From: CAYQJS01 sp964417895
GTDB lineage: Bacteria > Chloroflexota > UBA6077 > SHYK01
DNA: 64,000 bases
NCBI GenBank assembly: GCA_964417895.1
Contig: CAYQJS010000008.1
Coordinates: 1-64,000, forward strand
Reading direction: 5' to 3'
The notes beneath the pieces were generated by a model. It saw only the letters and a program-made list of their open reading frames with translations. It was not told the DNA's origin and searched no databases. Of this stretch, positions 41,537 through 49,598 are shown one piece after another (positions within the stretch are counted from its first letter, which is position 1; each line of letters opens with the position of its first letter). Both the position numbers and the translations under genes were made by a program.

Positions 41537-42928
41537 ATGATGGAGCAGGTGGGCGACATATTGCTCCGACTTGGCATTCCCACAACTCCTACAGCGGAAG
41601 AGCCGGACGAGGAAAGGAAGGGCGAGGGCTGCCCCACCTGCGGCGGGACTGGATGGGTGCGCAGAGAGGTACCGCTCGATCATCCAGATTTCGGCCGAGC
41701 GTTTCCCTGCCGCTGTACGGAGGCAGAGCTGGCGGAACGCCGCCGCGCCAGGCTGGAGCGCCTGTCCAATCTCGGGCCGCTGACTCGGCTTACCTTCGCA
41801 ACCGACAGCCTGATCCCCGACGGCCGAACACCCGAGACGGCCGAGCATCGGCGTCATTTCCGGCAGGCGCTGGCGGCGGCGCAGAAGTTCGCGGCGGAGC
41901 CGGCGGGCTGGCTGGTCTTCGTGGGACCGCCTGGCTGCGGGAAGACGCACCTCGCGGCCGCCGTCGCGAACGCCCGAATCGCGCGAGGCGAGCCGGCCCT
42001 GTTCGTCGTCGTCCCGGATCTCCTCGACCACCTGCGCGCCGCCTTTGGCCCGACCAGCGACGTGTCGTACGACGAGCTATTCGAGAACGTCCGGTCGGTG
42101 CCGCTCTTGATCCTCGACGACCTCGGCACGCAGAGCAGCACACCCTGGGCCGGAGAGAAGCTCTTTCAGCTGCTGAACGCCCGCTATAACGCGCGTCTGC
42201 CCACGATCGTGACGACCAACTGCGCGCTGGACGATCTGGACGAACGGGTTCGCGTGCGCATCAGCGACCCGGAGTTCAGCCGCGTGTGCCACGTCCAGCC
42301 CCCCAGCTCCGTGCTCGAGCGTCTGGGGGCGGCTCCTCCGTTGAGCTTCGACGACTTCGAGCCGGAGGGGCGTTGCGTGGACGCGGACCAGAAGTCGAGC
42401 CTCCGCGCCGCGTACGAGGCGGCCCAAGACTTCGCGGCGCAGCCCGAGGGCTGGCTCGTACTTCTGGGGACCTTCGGGTGTGGCAAAACCCACCTGGCTG
42501 CCGCGATCGCCAGCGCATTGCTGGCCCAGAACCGAGCAGCCCCTTACGTTTCCGTGCCCGATCTCCTGGACCACCTGAGGTCAACCTTCGCGCCCGACAG
42601 CAAGGTGACATACGACGAGCTTTTCGAGACAATCCGGACGGCCCCACTCCTGATCCTGGATGACCTGGGAACGCAGAGCAGCACGGCCTGGGCGCAAGAG
42701 AAGCTCTACCAGCTGTTCAACTATCGCTACAACGCTCGGCTTCCAACCGTCGTGACGACGAATCTGTCGCTGGACGAGCTGGACCAGCGGCTCGGCTCGC
42801 GGCTGAGCGACGTGAGTCTCAGCAAGAGGTACGAGATCTGCGCGCCGGACTACCGCCGTCCGGGCGCTCCGCTGCGCGGAGGGCCGGTCCGTCGGCGCGC
42901 CCCCGGCAATATGGGCGGACGCTCGTAG
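41537..42928 (+). CDS. DnaC-like helicase loader with two tandem AAA+ domains
   Basis: The 463-residue protein starts at MMEQVGDILLRLGIP (ATG 41537 or 41540). A zinc-binding segment has Cys 32, 35, 58 and 60 (CPTCGGTGW and PCRC). Two DnaC/IstB-type ATPase domains follow. Domain 1 has GPPGCGKT at 130-137 and LILDDLGTQ around 191-199. Domain 2 has GTFGCGKT at 311-318 and LILDDLGTQ around 372-380. Both keep intact P-loops and DD Walker B motifs. Typical DnaC-like loaders have one such domain, so this is a duplication-fusion. Its place next to dnaB supports a helicase-loading role. Confidence 0.88.
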   Translation: MMEQVGDILLRLGIPTTPTAEEPDEERKGEGCPTCGGTGWVRREVPLDHPDFGRAFPCRCTEAELAERRRARLERLSNLGPLTRLTFATDSLIPDGRTPETAEHRRHFRQALAAAQKFAAEPAGWLVFVGPPGCGKTHLAAAVANARIARGEPALFVVVPDLLDHLRAAFGPTSDVSYDELFENVRSVPLLILDDLGTQSSTPWAGEKLFQLLNARYNARLPTIVTTNCALDDLDERVRVRISDPEFSRVCHVQPPSSVLERLGAAPPLSFDDFEPEGRCVDADQKSSLRAAYEAAQDFAAQPEGWLVLLGTFGCGKTHLAAAIASALLAQNRAAPYVSVPDLLDHLRSTFAPDSKVTYDELFETIRTAPLLILDDLGTQSSTAWAQEKLYQLFNYRYNARLPTVVTTNLSLDELDQRLGSRLSDVSLSKRYEICAPDYRRPGAPLRGGPVRRRAPGNMGGRS

Positions 42929-42935
42929 TTCGCCC

Positions 42936-42968
42936 CCCTCCCTCTGGGAGAGGGTTGGGGTGAGGGCG
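42936..42968. repeat. GC-rich palindromic intergenic repeat (CTCCCTCTGGGAGAGGG type)
   Basis: Like the block at 66-130, it contains CCTCTGGGAGAGGG followed by TGAGGG. It lies downstream of the DnaC-like gene and may end its transcript. Confidence 0.6.
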
Positions 42969-43081
42969 AACCGGGGAACACCCTCTGAGACGCGGGGGTG
43001 GGTGAGTGGGCCGCGATGCTCGCGCTGGTATCATGAGCGGGTCCCCCATCGCCATCGAGCCTATGCACCCGAGGTTTTGCG

Positions 43082-44182
43082 GTGCGCATCGGCATTGACG
43101 CGCGCCTCGCCGACTACACCCTGGGCGGGATCGCGCGCTACACCGTCCAGTTGGCTTTCGCCTTGCGTGAACTGGGAACTGAGCACGACCTGGTCGCGAT
43201 CCGGAGCAAGCGACCGCGGGTCGAGCCGCCAGACATTCCCCTTCCAGAGACGCTGTCGGTGCGCACGCCCCCACACCATCGGCTCGAGCGGTATACCCTG
43301 CCCTGGGAGCTGGGGCGCGCGCACCTCAACGTGCTGCACAGCCCGGACTTCATCGCGCCGAAGGGTCGATGGCGAAAGGTGATAACCGTGCACGACCTCG
43401 CATACCTTCGCATGCCGTGGCTGCTCACGGCCCAGAGCCGCCGTTACTACGGCAGCATCCGGCGCGCCGTCGCTGAGGCGGACGCTGTCATCGCCGTGTC
43501 GGAGGCAACAGCGCGGGACCTGGTCGACCTCGTGGACGCGCCGAGCGAAAAGCTGCACGTGATCTACGAGGCAGCGGATCCCGCGCTGGCGCCTATGCCG
43601 CGCGCGGAGGCTGAAAAGCTCGTGCATGACCGCTACGGCATACAGGGCCCGTTTGTCCTGTTCGTGGGGACGATCGAGCCCCGGAAGAACCTCCTTACGC
43701 TCGTGCAGGCCGTTGCGCTGCTCCGCCGCGAGTTTCCGATTCGCCTCGTGGCGGCCGGCGCCCCCGGCTGGCTGTCGCAACCTGCGTTCGCTACTCTACG
43801 CGACCTGGCGGCCCGGGATGGCGTCGCCTTTCTGGGCGCTGTGCCGCCCGCCGAGCTCCGGCCCCTGTACTGCGCAGCGGAGGCGCTCGCGCTCCCATCA
43901 CTCTACGAAGGCTTCGGCCTGCCCCCGCTCGAAGCTATGGCGTGCGGGACTCCGGTGGTCGTCTCCAGCGCAGGATCGCTCCCCGAGATCGTGGGCGACG
44001 CTGGAATCCTGGTGCGGGCGGAGGATCCCAACGATATCGCCAACGCGCTGGCCTGGGTTATCGCGAACGCTCCGTATCGCAGGACGATGGTCGAGCGCGG
44101 GCTGGCGCGCGCGGCAACGTTCTCCTGGGAACGGGCGGCCCGGGAGACATTGGCGGTATACGAACGAGTGGCCGCTGCGTGA
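43082..44182 (+). CDS. Glycosyltransferase family 4 (GT-B), polysaccharide type
   Basis: The 366-residue protein starts at GTG 43082 (RIGIDARLADYTLGGIARYT), the usual start of family 4 glycosyltransferases. The nucleotide-sugar domain has LFVGTIEPRKNLLTLVQA near residue 195 and ALPSLYEGFGLPPLEAMACG (about 270-290) with the E-x7-E catalytic pair. It likely transfers a hexose to a lipid-linked or surface glycan. Its stop overlaps the start of a second glycosyltransferase (GTGA). Confidence 0.9.
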   Translation: MRIGIDARLADYTLGGIARYTVQLAFALRELGTEHDLVAIRSKRPRVEPPDIPLPETLSVRTPPHHRLERYTLPWELGRAHLNVLHSPDFIAPKGRWRKVITVHDLAYLRMPWLLTAQSRRYYGSIRRAVAEADAVIAVSEATARDLVDLVDAPSEKLHVIYEAADPALAPMPRAEAEKLVHDRYGIQGPFVLFVGTIEPRKNLLTLVQAVALLRREFPIRLVAAGAPGWLSQPAFATLRDLAARDGVAFLGAVPPAELRPLYCAAEALALPSLYEGFGLPPLEAMACGTPVVVSSAGSLPEIVGDAGILVRAEDPNDIANALAWVIANAPYRRTMVERGLARAATFSWERAARETLAVYERVAAA

Positions 44183-45408
44183 GGATTCTCTTCCTCACGC
44201 CAGACTTGCCCCTCCCCGCGGACCGTGGCGCCAAACTTCGAGCTTCCGCACTCATCCGTGCAGCCGCCGCACATCACGAAGTGCACCTACTCTCGTTGGC
44301 GGCAAATGAAGGGGCCTGGGGGGGAGCGCAGCAGCCGGCGCCCCACTCGCCGAGTCTGCATGAGCTGAAGCGATTGTGCCAGCGGGTCCAGATCGTCGAG
44401 CGGCCGCCCCAGCGCGCCGCCCTCCGCCGCGCGGCGAGCCTGTTCTTCGACCCGATGCCGGACATTGCGCATCGGCTGGAATCGAACGGTTATCGCGCTG
44501 CCCTCTGGGACCTCCTGGAGGGCGAGCGCTATCACGTGGTCCAGATCGAGGGGCTGGAGATGATGCCCTACCTCGCCGCTGTACGCTCCGCGCGCCCTGA
44601 GTCCGCCATCGTCTACGACGCGCACAACGCGGAGATGGCGCTGCAGCGGACCATGTTCCAGGCGGAGCTGCGCGATCCCCGGCGATGGCACGGCGCGCTG
44701 TACTCGATGGCCCAGTGGTCCAAGCTCGGCACCTATGAGCGAATCATGATGAACCAGGCCGACATGGTCCTTGTGGTCTCGGAGGCGGATGCTGGCAAGC
44801 TGCGCGGCCGCCACGTGCAGCCGGAGCTTGTGGCCAACGGTGTGGACACCTCTGCCGTCGAGTACCGGGAGCCGCCGCCCGAAGCGGAGGGAACGCTGCT
44901 TTTCGTTGGGCCGCTGGACTACCGGCCCAACGCGGATGCCGTCGGCTGGTTCGCGCGACAGGTACTGCCGAGAATTCGCGCCAGCGCGCCCGCTCGGCTT
45001 CGCGTGGTGGGCGCCGGCAGCGAGCGGGCGCGGGGGGAGGGCGTCGACGCGGTCGGATACGTGGAAGAATTTGGCGCTGAGCTCCGTCGAGCCGACGTGA
45101 TGGTGGTGCCGATGCGTATGGGGGGCGGGGTGCGCTTCAAGGTGCTGGAGGCGATGGCCGCTGGGGTGCCGGTCGTGTCGACGCCGCTCGGGCTCCAAGG
45201 CGTTGCGGCGGAGCACGAGCGCCACGTCCTGGTGGCGCGGACCGCCGAGGAGTTCGCGTCGGCGACCGTTCGAGTGCTCAGGGATCGGGAGCTGGCCAAG
45301 CGGCTGGCGGCGGCAGCGCGACGCCTCGTGGTCGACAGCCACGACTGGGCGCGGATCACACCGAGGTACCTGGCGCTACTGTCGAGGCTGCGCCGGACAC
45401 GACGCTGA
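44179..45408 (+). CDS. Glycosyltransferase, GT-B fold
   Basis: The 409-residue protein starts at GTG 44179 inside the previous gene's stop. It begins RILFLTPDLPLPADRGAKLR, with IVYDAHNAEMALQRTMFQAE in the acceptor domain. The donor domain has LLFVGPLDYRPNADAVGWFA and GVRFKVLEAMAAGVPVVSTP. This resembles family 4 enzymes of exopolysaccharide or hyaluronan-like clusters. The overlap with the preceding gene implies coupled translation and a shared pathway. The longer upstream frame overlapping the first gene is rejected. Confidence 0.85.
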   Translation: MRILFLTPDLPLPADRGAKLRASALIRAAAAHHEVHLLSLAANEGAWGGAQQPAPHSPSLHELKRLCQRVQIVERPPQRAALRRAASLFFDPMPDIAHRLESNGYRAALWDLLEGERYHVVQIEGLEMMPYLAAVRSARPESAIVYDAHNAEMALQRTMFQAELRDPRRWHGALYSMAQWSKLGTYERIMMNQADMVLVVSEADAGKLRGRHVQPELVANGVDTSAVEYREPPPEAEGTLLFVGPLDYRPNADAVGWFARQVLPRIRASAPARLRVVGAGSERARGEGVDAVGYVEEFGAELRRADVMVVPMRMGGGVRFKVLEAMAAGVPVVSTPLGLQGVAAEHERHVLVARTAEEFASATVRVLRDRELAKRLAAAARRLVVDSHDWARITPRYLALLSRLRRTRR

Positions 45409-45435
45409 GTCCCATTGGTTCGGCAGCGGAGTAAA

Positions 45436-45463
45436 GGTATATACTGTATCGGTTTCATATACC
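45436..45463 (+). promoter_or_regulatory. Inverted repeat GGTATAT...ATATACC, probable AbrB/Doc operator-promoter
   Basis: Two 7-bp arms GGTATAT and ATATACC are 14 nt apart, 18 nt upstream of the GTG of the AbrB-type antitoxin. TATACT (45440-45445) overlaps the left arm as a possible -10. Toxin-antitoxin operons are commonly autoregulated at such sites. Confidence 0.6.
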
Positions 45464-45481
45464 ATCATTAGGGGCCACGCT

Positions 45482-45697
45482 GTGATCACACAGAAACTGC
45501 GAAAAGTCGGCAACAGCTACGTGGTGACCATCCCCAAGGCCGAGGTGGAGCGCCAGAAGCTGGTCGAGGGCCAGCTCGTCGCAGTGGCAATCCAGCCGTT
45601 GGAAGTCCGCCCAATCCTGGCTCAGGACCTCCGCGAGGCGCTCGAAGAGACCTGGACTGAAGACGAACCGGCCTACAGGTACCTGGGCGGGCACTGA
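45482..45697 (+). CDS. AbrB/SpoVT-type antitoxin
   Basis: The 71-residue protein starts at GTG 45482 with VITQKLRKVGNSYVVTIPKA, the swapped-hairpin AbrB DNA-binding domain. The C-terminal half (REALEETWTEDEPAYRYLGG) is acidic and likely binds the toxin. It is followed 8 nt later by a Doc-like gene, so the two form a toxin-antitoxin operon. The palindrome at 45436-45463 is its likely operator. Confidence 0.85.
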   Translation: MITQKLRKVGNSYVVTIPKAEVERQKLVEGQLVAVAIQPLEVRPILAQDLREALEETWTEDEPAYRYLGGH

Positions 45698-45705
45698 ACC
45701 GTCGG

Positions 45706-46170
45706 ATGGCGTTTTCGGCGGAACCGCGTTACCTGAGCCTGGCGGATGTGGTCGCTATCCACGGGTTCATCATGGAACGTATGGGCGACTCGGCGCCCCT
45801 GCGGGACGAGGGCGCGCTCGAGTCTGCTGTCACGCGCCCTCGAATGGCGGCTTACTACGACGGTGCCGACCTCGTTCGGCAGGCCACCCTGCTGTCGATC
45901 GGCATCGCTCAAGCGCAGGCTTTCGTGGACGGCAACAAGCGAGCGGCGTACGGCGCCGTGCGCGTGTTCCTGCGAGTCAATGGTCTCCGATTCATGGGGA
46001 AGCCGCTCGAGCTCGCGAGGCAGATCGAGGCGGTCGGCGAGCGAACCAGCAGCCTCGCCGAAGCCACGGACCGATTCGAGGCCTGGCTCCGCCAGCGCGT
46101 TGCCCCTCTGTACAGAAAAAAGGGGGGCAGCCAATTGGCTGCCCCCCTTTTTTCTGTACTGGCTTGCTAG
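45706..46170 (+). CDS. Doc-like (Fic superfamily) protein with an altered catalytic motif
   Basis: The 154-residue protein starts MAFSAEPRYLSLADVVAIHG and aligns with death-on-curing toxins (RDEGALESAVTRPRMAAY). The active-site motif HxFx(D/N)xNKR reads QAFVDGNKR (residues 71-79), so the catalytic His is replaced by Gln (codon CAG, one base from His). It may be inactive or detoxified. Its last 15-20 codons run through a perfect 50-nt terminator palindrome, and it ends overlapping the convergent groEL stop by 3 nt. Confidence 0.85.
   Translation: MAFSAEPRYLSLADVVAIHGFIMERMGDSAPLRDEGALESAVTRPRMAAYYDGADLVRQATLLSIGIAQAQAFVDGNKRAAYGAVRVFLRVNGLRFMGKPLELARQIEAVGERTSSLAEATDRFEAWLRQRVAPLYRKKGGSQLAAPLFSVLAC
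46110..46159. terminator. Perfect 50-nt palindrome, bidirectional intrinsic terminator
   Basis: Two 23-nt arms (left arm starts GTACAGAAAAAAGGGGGG, right arm ends CCCCTTTTTTCTGTAC) flank AATT with no mismatch. Both strands show a GC stem bordered by A6/T6. It lies 7 nt beyond the groEL stop on the minus strand and inside the 3' end of the Doc-like gene on the plus strand. Confidence 0.92.
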
Positions 46171-47951
46171 AAGTCCATGTCGTGGCTGTGGCCGCCCATG
46201 GGCATCGACGGCTCCTTCTCAGGAACCTCCGTGACCAGCGTCTGTGTCGTCAGGATCATGGACGCGGCCGACGCGGCATTCTCGAGACCCGAACGGGTCA
46301 CCTTGAGTGGATCGATGATGCCCCGCTCCACCATGTCCACGTACTCGTTGCGCGCCGCGTCGTAGCCCAGCCGCGGTGACGCGCGCCGCCGAACCTCCTC
46401 GACGACGACGGATCCCTCCTGCCCGGCGTTGAAGGCGATCCGTCTTAAAGGCTCCTGCAGCGCTCTGCGCAGGATATTGACGCCCGTCAGCACATCCGGG
46501 TGGTCGGTCTTGATGTCATCGAGCGCCTTGATGGCGTTCACGAAGGCCACACCGCCGCCCGGCACGATGCCCTCTTCACGGCCGCCNNNNNNNNNNTCTT
46601 CGACGGCCGCCCTTGTGGCTGAGAGCGCGTCCTCGACGCGGTGCTTCTTTTCTTTCAGCTCGACCTCAGTGGCGCCACCGACGCGAATGACCGCCACACC
46701 GCCGGCCAGCTTCGCCAGCCGTTCCTGGAGCTTCTCTTTGTCGAACTCGGACGTCGTTGTCTCGATCTGGGCTCGGATCTGCTGGATGCGACCCTGGATC
46801 CGCTCATCCGTGCCGGCGCCCTCGATGATCGTGGTGTTGTCCTTGTTGGCGGTCACCTTTCGTGCCGACACCACGGTCGTGGTGGTCTCTTCGATCTGGG
46901 CCTTGATCTGGTTGATGCGGCCTTCGATGGCCTTGGGGTCGCCCTTGCCCTCCACGACCGTGGTGTTGTCCTTGTTGGCGGTCACCTTTCGTGCCGACCC
47001 CAGGTCATCGAGGCTGGCCGTATCGAGCTTCCGACCTGTCTCCTCGGTGATCAAGATACCGCTGGTGAGAATCGCGATGTCCTCGAGCATAGCCTTACGG
47101 CGATCGCCAAAGCCCGGGGCCTTGGCGGCGAGGACATTGAGGGTGCCCCGCAGCTTGTTCACGACCAGCGTGGCGAGCGCCTCGCCATCTACGTCCTCGG
47201 CGATGATCACCAGATTGCGATTGCCCGACTGGAGAAACTTCTCCAGGATCGGCAGGATGTCCGTGATGGCGCTGATCTTCTTATCGGTAATCAAAATCCG
47301 GGGATTGTCAAGCTCCACTTCCATGCGCTCGCTGTTGGTCACCAGATGCGGGCTGATGTAGCCACGATCGAACTGCATCCCTTCGACGTACTCGGTCTCG
47401 AACTTGAGGGTCTTGGACTCTTCGACAGTAATGACGCCGTCCTTGCCGACCTTGTCCATGACCTCGGCGATGAGGTCGCCGATCTCCTGGTCGGCGGCAG
47501 AGATCGCCGCCACCTGGGAGATCTCCGTCCGTCCCTGAACCGGCAGGCTCATGTCCTTGAGGGCCGCGACCACCGCGGCAACGCCCTTCTCGATCCCCAG
47601 CTTGAGGTACATCGGGTTCGCGCCAGCGGCGACGTTTTTGAAGCCCTCGCTGATGATGGCCTGAGCCAGCACCGTCGCGGTCGTCGTGCCGTCGCCGGCG
47701 ACGTCGTTGGTCTTGGTAGCGGCCTCCTTCAAGAGCTGCGCGCCCATGTCCTCGAAGGGGTCCTCCAGCTCGATCTCCTTGGCGATGGTCACTCCGTCGT
47801 TGGTGATCGTGGGGGGCCCGAACTTCTTGTCGAGGACAACATTACGGCCGCGGGGCCCCAACGTGATCTTCACCGCGTCCGCGAGGGTGTCCATGCCTTT
47901 CTTCAGGGATGCGCGTGCCTGCTCATCGTACACCAGCTGTTTGGCTGTCAT
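46167..47951 (-). CDS. groEL: Chaperonin GroEL with a 43-residue internal duplication and a scaffold gap
   Basis: The 60-kDa chaperonin folds proteins with GroES. The start MTAKQLVYDEQARASLKKGM, the ATP motif VAGDGTTTATVLAQ (about 84-97) and the end GGHSHDMDF are normal. Residues 319-361 and 362-404 are two versions of one segment, each starting SARKVTANKDNTT; other GroELs have one. The duplication is in frame with a period of 129 nt, and about 39 nt are identical at the DNA level. Ten Ns at 46587-46596 interrupt the codons before EEGIVPGGG, flanked by the same short sequence on both sides, so nothing is necessarily missing. It is in an operon with groES under CIRCE control. Confidence 0.93.
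   Translation of the reverse strand: MTAKQLVYDEQARASLKKGMDTLADAVKITLGPRGRNVVLDKKFGPPTITNDGVTIAKEIELEDPFEDMGAQLLKEAATKTNDVAGDGTTTATVLAQAIISEGFKNVAAGANPMYLKLGIEKGVAAVVAALKDMSLPVQGRTEISQVAAISAADQEIGDLIAEVMDKVGKDGVITVEESKTLKFETEYVEGMQFDRGYISPHLVTNSERMEVELDNPRILITDKKISAITDILPILEKFLQSGNRNLVIIAEDVDGEALATLVVNKLRGTLNVLAAKAPGFGDRRKAMLEDIAILTSGILITEETGRKLDTASLDDLGSARKVTANKDNTTVVEGKGDPKAIEGRINQIKAQIEETTTTVVSARKVTANKDNTTIIEGAGTDERIQGRIQQIRAQIETTTSEFDKEKLQERLAKLAGGVAVIRVGGATEVELKEKKHRVEDALSATRAAVEXXXXGGREEGIVPGGGVAFVNAIKALDDIKTDHPDVLTGVNILRRALQEPLRRIAFNAGQEGSVVVEEVRRRASPRLGYDAARNEYVDMVERGIIDPLKVTRSGLENAASAASMILTTQTLVTEVPEKEPSMPMGGHSHDMDF
46587..46596. other. Run of 10 Ns (scaffold gap) inside groEL
   Basis: TCTTCACGGCCGCC ends on the left and TCTTCGACGGCCGCC begins on the right of the gap. 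Merging the two copies restores the normal residues RAAVEEGIVPGGG, so the contigs overlapped and the gap is artificial. Confidence 0.9.
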
Positions 47952-47987
47952 GCCTCCTCCTTTTCGGGATTCGTGCTCGTCGGCCGC

Positions 47988-48284
47988 CTAGCGCGACACC
48001 ACTGCCAGAACGTCTCGTTCTGAGAGAACCAGGAGCTCCTCGTCGTCCAGCTTGAACTCAGTGCCGGCGTACTTGGCGTAGAGCACGCGGTCGCCCTTGT
48101 TCAACTCGACTTTCTGGCGCTCGCCGCTGTCCAGGACGCGGCCCGGCCCCACCGCCAGGACTTCTCCCTCCTGGGGTTTCTCCTGCGCGGTGTCAGGGAG
48201 CACGATGCCGCTCTTGGTCATCTCTTCCCGGGTGACCGGCTTGACGACTACGCGATCGCCGAGTGGTTGCAGCTCTTTGGCCAT
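47988..48284 (-). CDS. groES: Co-chaperonin GroES
   Basis: The 98-residue protein starts MAKELQPLGDRVVVKPVTRE. The mobile loop MTKSGIVLPDTAQEKPQEGE and the tail DDEELLVLSERDVLAVV are typical. It forms the heptameric lid of the GroEL chamber. TGGAGGAAAGTGCGAC precedes the ATG. It lies 36 nt upstream of groEL and downstream of a perfect CIRCE operator. Confidence 0.97.
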   Translation of the reverse strand: MAKELQPLGDRVVVKPVTREEMTKSGIVLPDTAQEKPQEGEVLAVGPGRVLDSGERQKVELNKGDRVLYAKYAGTEFKLDDEELLVLSERDVLAVVSR

Positions 48285-48420
48285 GTCGCACTTTCCTCCA
48301 TCGAGACAGTTATTTGCGCTCCGTGCGAGGACGGTTCAGACGTTTCGGGACGCGGCCGGCTAAAAGGCGCCGCGCAAGCACGCCTTTGGCCCTGGCATCG
48401 CTGACCTGAACTAACGGATT

Positions 48421-48447
48421 TTAGCACTCGGAGCAGGGGAGTGCTAA
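48421..48447. promoter_or_regulatory. CIRCE element (HrcA operator) of groESL
   Basis: TTAGCACTC-N9-GAGTGCTAA matches the CIRCE consensus exactly. It lies in the leader of groES, 137 nt upstream of its start. HrcA binding here represses groESL in unstressed cells; no hrcA gene is in the window. Confidence 0.96.
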
Positions 48448-48457
48448 CGCCGGCGCT

Positions 48458-48487
48458 ATCTTAATAGAGGCGTCGGCCGAGAGGCAA
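48458..48487 (-). promoter_or_regulatory. Candidate groESL promoter
   Basis: On the minus strand TTGCCT and TAAGAT are separated by 18 nt, immediately upstream of the CIRCE element, which would then lie at the transcription start. The site overlaps the spacer beyond the tsaD stop. Confidence 0.5.
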
Positions 48488-48495
48488 TAGGGCGG

Positions 48496-49593
48496 CTACC
48501 GGGGTGTGCCGATTGCTTCGTTGGGGGCTACGTCCTCGCCAAAGTTGCCTCGCCCCCCGGCCCGAAATTCATAGAAGGCAGCGCTCGCGATCATCGCGGC
48601 GTTGTCCGTGCAGTACTTCAACGCTGGGAGGCGGACGGGGACGGGAGATCGCGCCTGCACCATCGCCCGCAGAACGGAATTGGCGGCGACGCCTCCGGCC
48701 ACCGCCACCTGGCGAGCCCCATGGTCGACGGCCGCCTGAGCTGTCTTGGCCGAGAGCACGTCGGCGACGGATTCCTGGAAGGCGGCGGCCACATCGGCAA
48801 CGGGGACCTCACCCTCGGGGAATCCCTGGACCAGCCGCAGCACCGCGGTCTTTACCCCGCTAAAGCTGAAGTCGTACGTCCCCTTGAGCCACGCTCGGGG
48901 GAGTGGGAAGTGGGACGCGTCGCCACTTTCAGCCACCCTCTGGATGATGGGTCCCCCGGGGAACCCGAGCCCCAGGATACGGGCTACCTTGTCGAAGGCC
49001 TCGCCCGCCGCATCGTCCCGCGTGCTCCCAAGGCGTGTGAAATCCCGATGACCCCGCATCAAGACCAGGTCTGTGTGGCCCCCCGACACGACCAGGCACA
49101 GGAGGGGGAACGCCGGCTCCGCGGGGGCGGTGTCCTCCTCGGCTGGCGTGAGCCAGTTCGCGTAGATGTGCCCCTCCAGGTGGTTGACGCCCAAGAATGG
49201 CAGGTCCCGAGCGTAGGCCAGGGCCTTGGCTGCATTGAGGCCGATGAGCAGCGAGCCGGCGAGTCCAGGGCCTCGGGTCCCCGCCACCAGGTCGATGCCG
49301 TCCCAGCCGACCTCGGCTTGCTCGATTGCGTCTCGGACCACCGGTACGAGGGCGTGCACGTGGGCGCGAGAGGCCACCTCAGGGACGATACCACCATATT
49401 GCTGATGGAGAGGGATCTGGCTAGCGACGGTGCTCGCCTCGATCCATCGCCCGTCGCGCACGACGGCCGCCGCTGTCTCGTCGCATGAGCTCTCGATTGC
49501 CAGCACCCGCAAGGGTGGTGTCTCCTCGGCCCGACCGGCGTCGCGTCGGCCAAGCGTCCGTGTTTGGGTCCCGCCTCCAGCAGGAGGGGACAT
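48496..49593 (-). CDS. tsaD: tRNA threonylcarbamoyladenosine synthase subunit TsaD
   Basis: The 365-residue protein works with TsaB/TsaE to make t6A37 in ANN-decoding tRNAs. LRVLAIESSCDETAAAVVRD begins the ASKHA fold near residue 28. The metal-binding NHLEGHIYANW near 138 and the C-terminal KYCTDNAAMIASAAFYEFRA are conserved. The first 27 residues (with GGGTQTRTLGRRDAGRAEET) look like an unstructured extension, so a later start is possible. The gene begins 5 nt after the PP2C/propeller gene and precedes groESL on the same strand. Confidence 0.95.
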   Translation of the reverse strand: MSPPAGGGTQTRTLGRRDAGRAEETPPLRVLAIESSCDETAAAVVRDGRWIEASTVASQIPLHQQYGGIVPEVASRAHVHALVPVVRDAIEQAEVGWDGIDLVAGTRGPGLAGSLLIGLNAAKALAYARDLPFLGVNHLEGHIYANWLTPAEEDTAPAEPAFPLLCLVVSGGHTDLVLMRGHRDFTRLGSTRDDAAGEAFDKVARILGLGFPGGPIIQRVAESGDASHFPLPRAWLKGTYDFSFSGVKTAVLRLVQGFPEGEVPVADVAAAFQESVADVLSAKTAQAAVDHGARQVAVAGGVAANSVLRAMVQARSPVPVRLPALKYCTDNAAMIASAAFYEFRAGGRGNFGEDVAPNEAIGTPR

Positions 49594-49598
49594 CGCTT

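Noticed and set aside
46641..48023. Plus-strand frame across groEL and groES
   Set aside because: Antisense shadow of well-recognised chaperonin genes.
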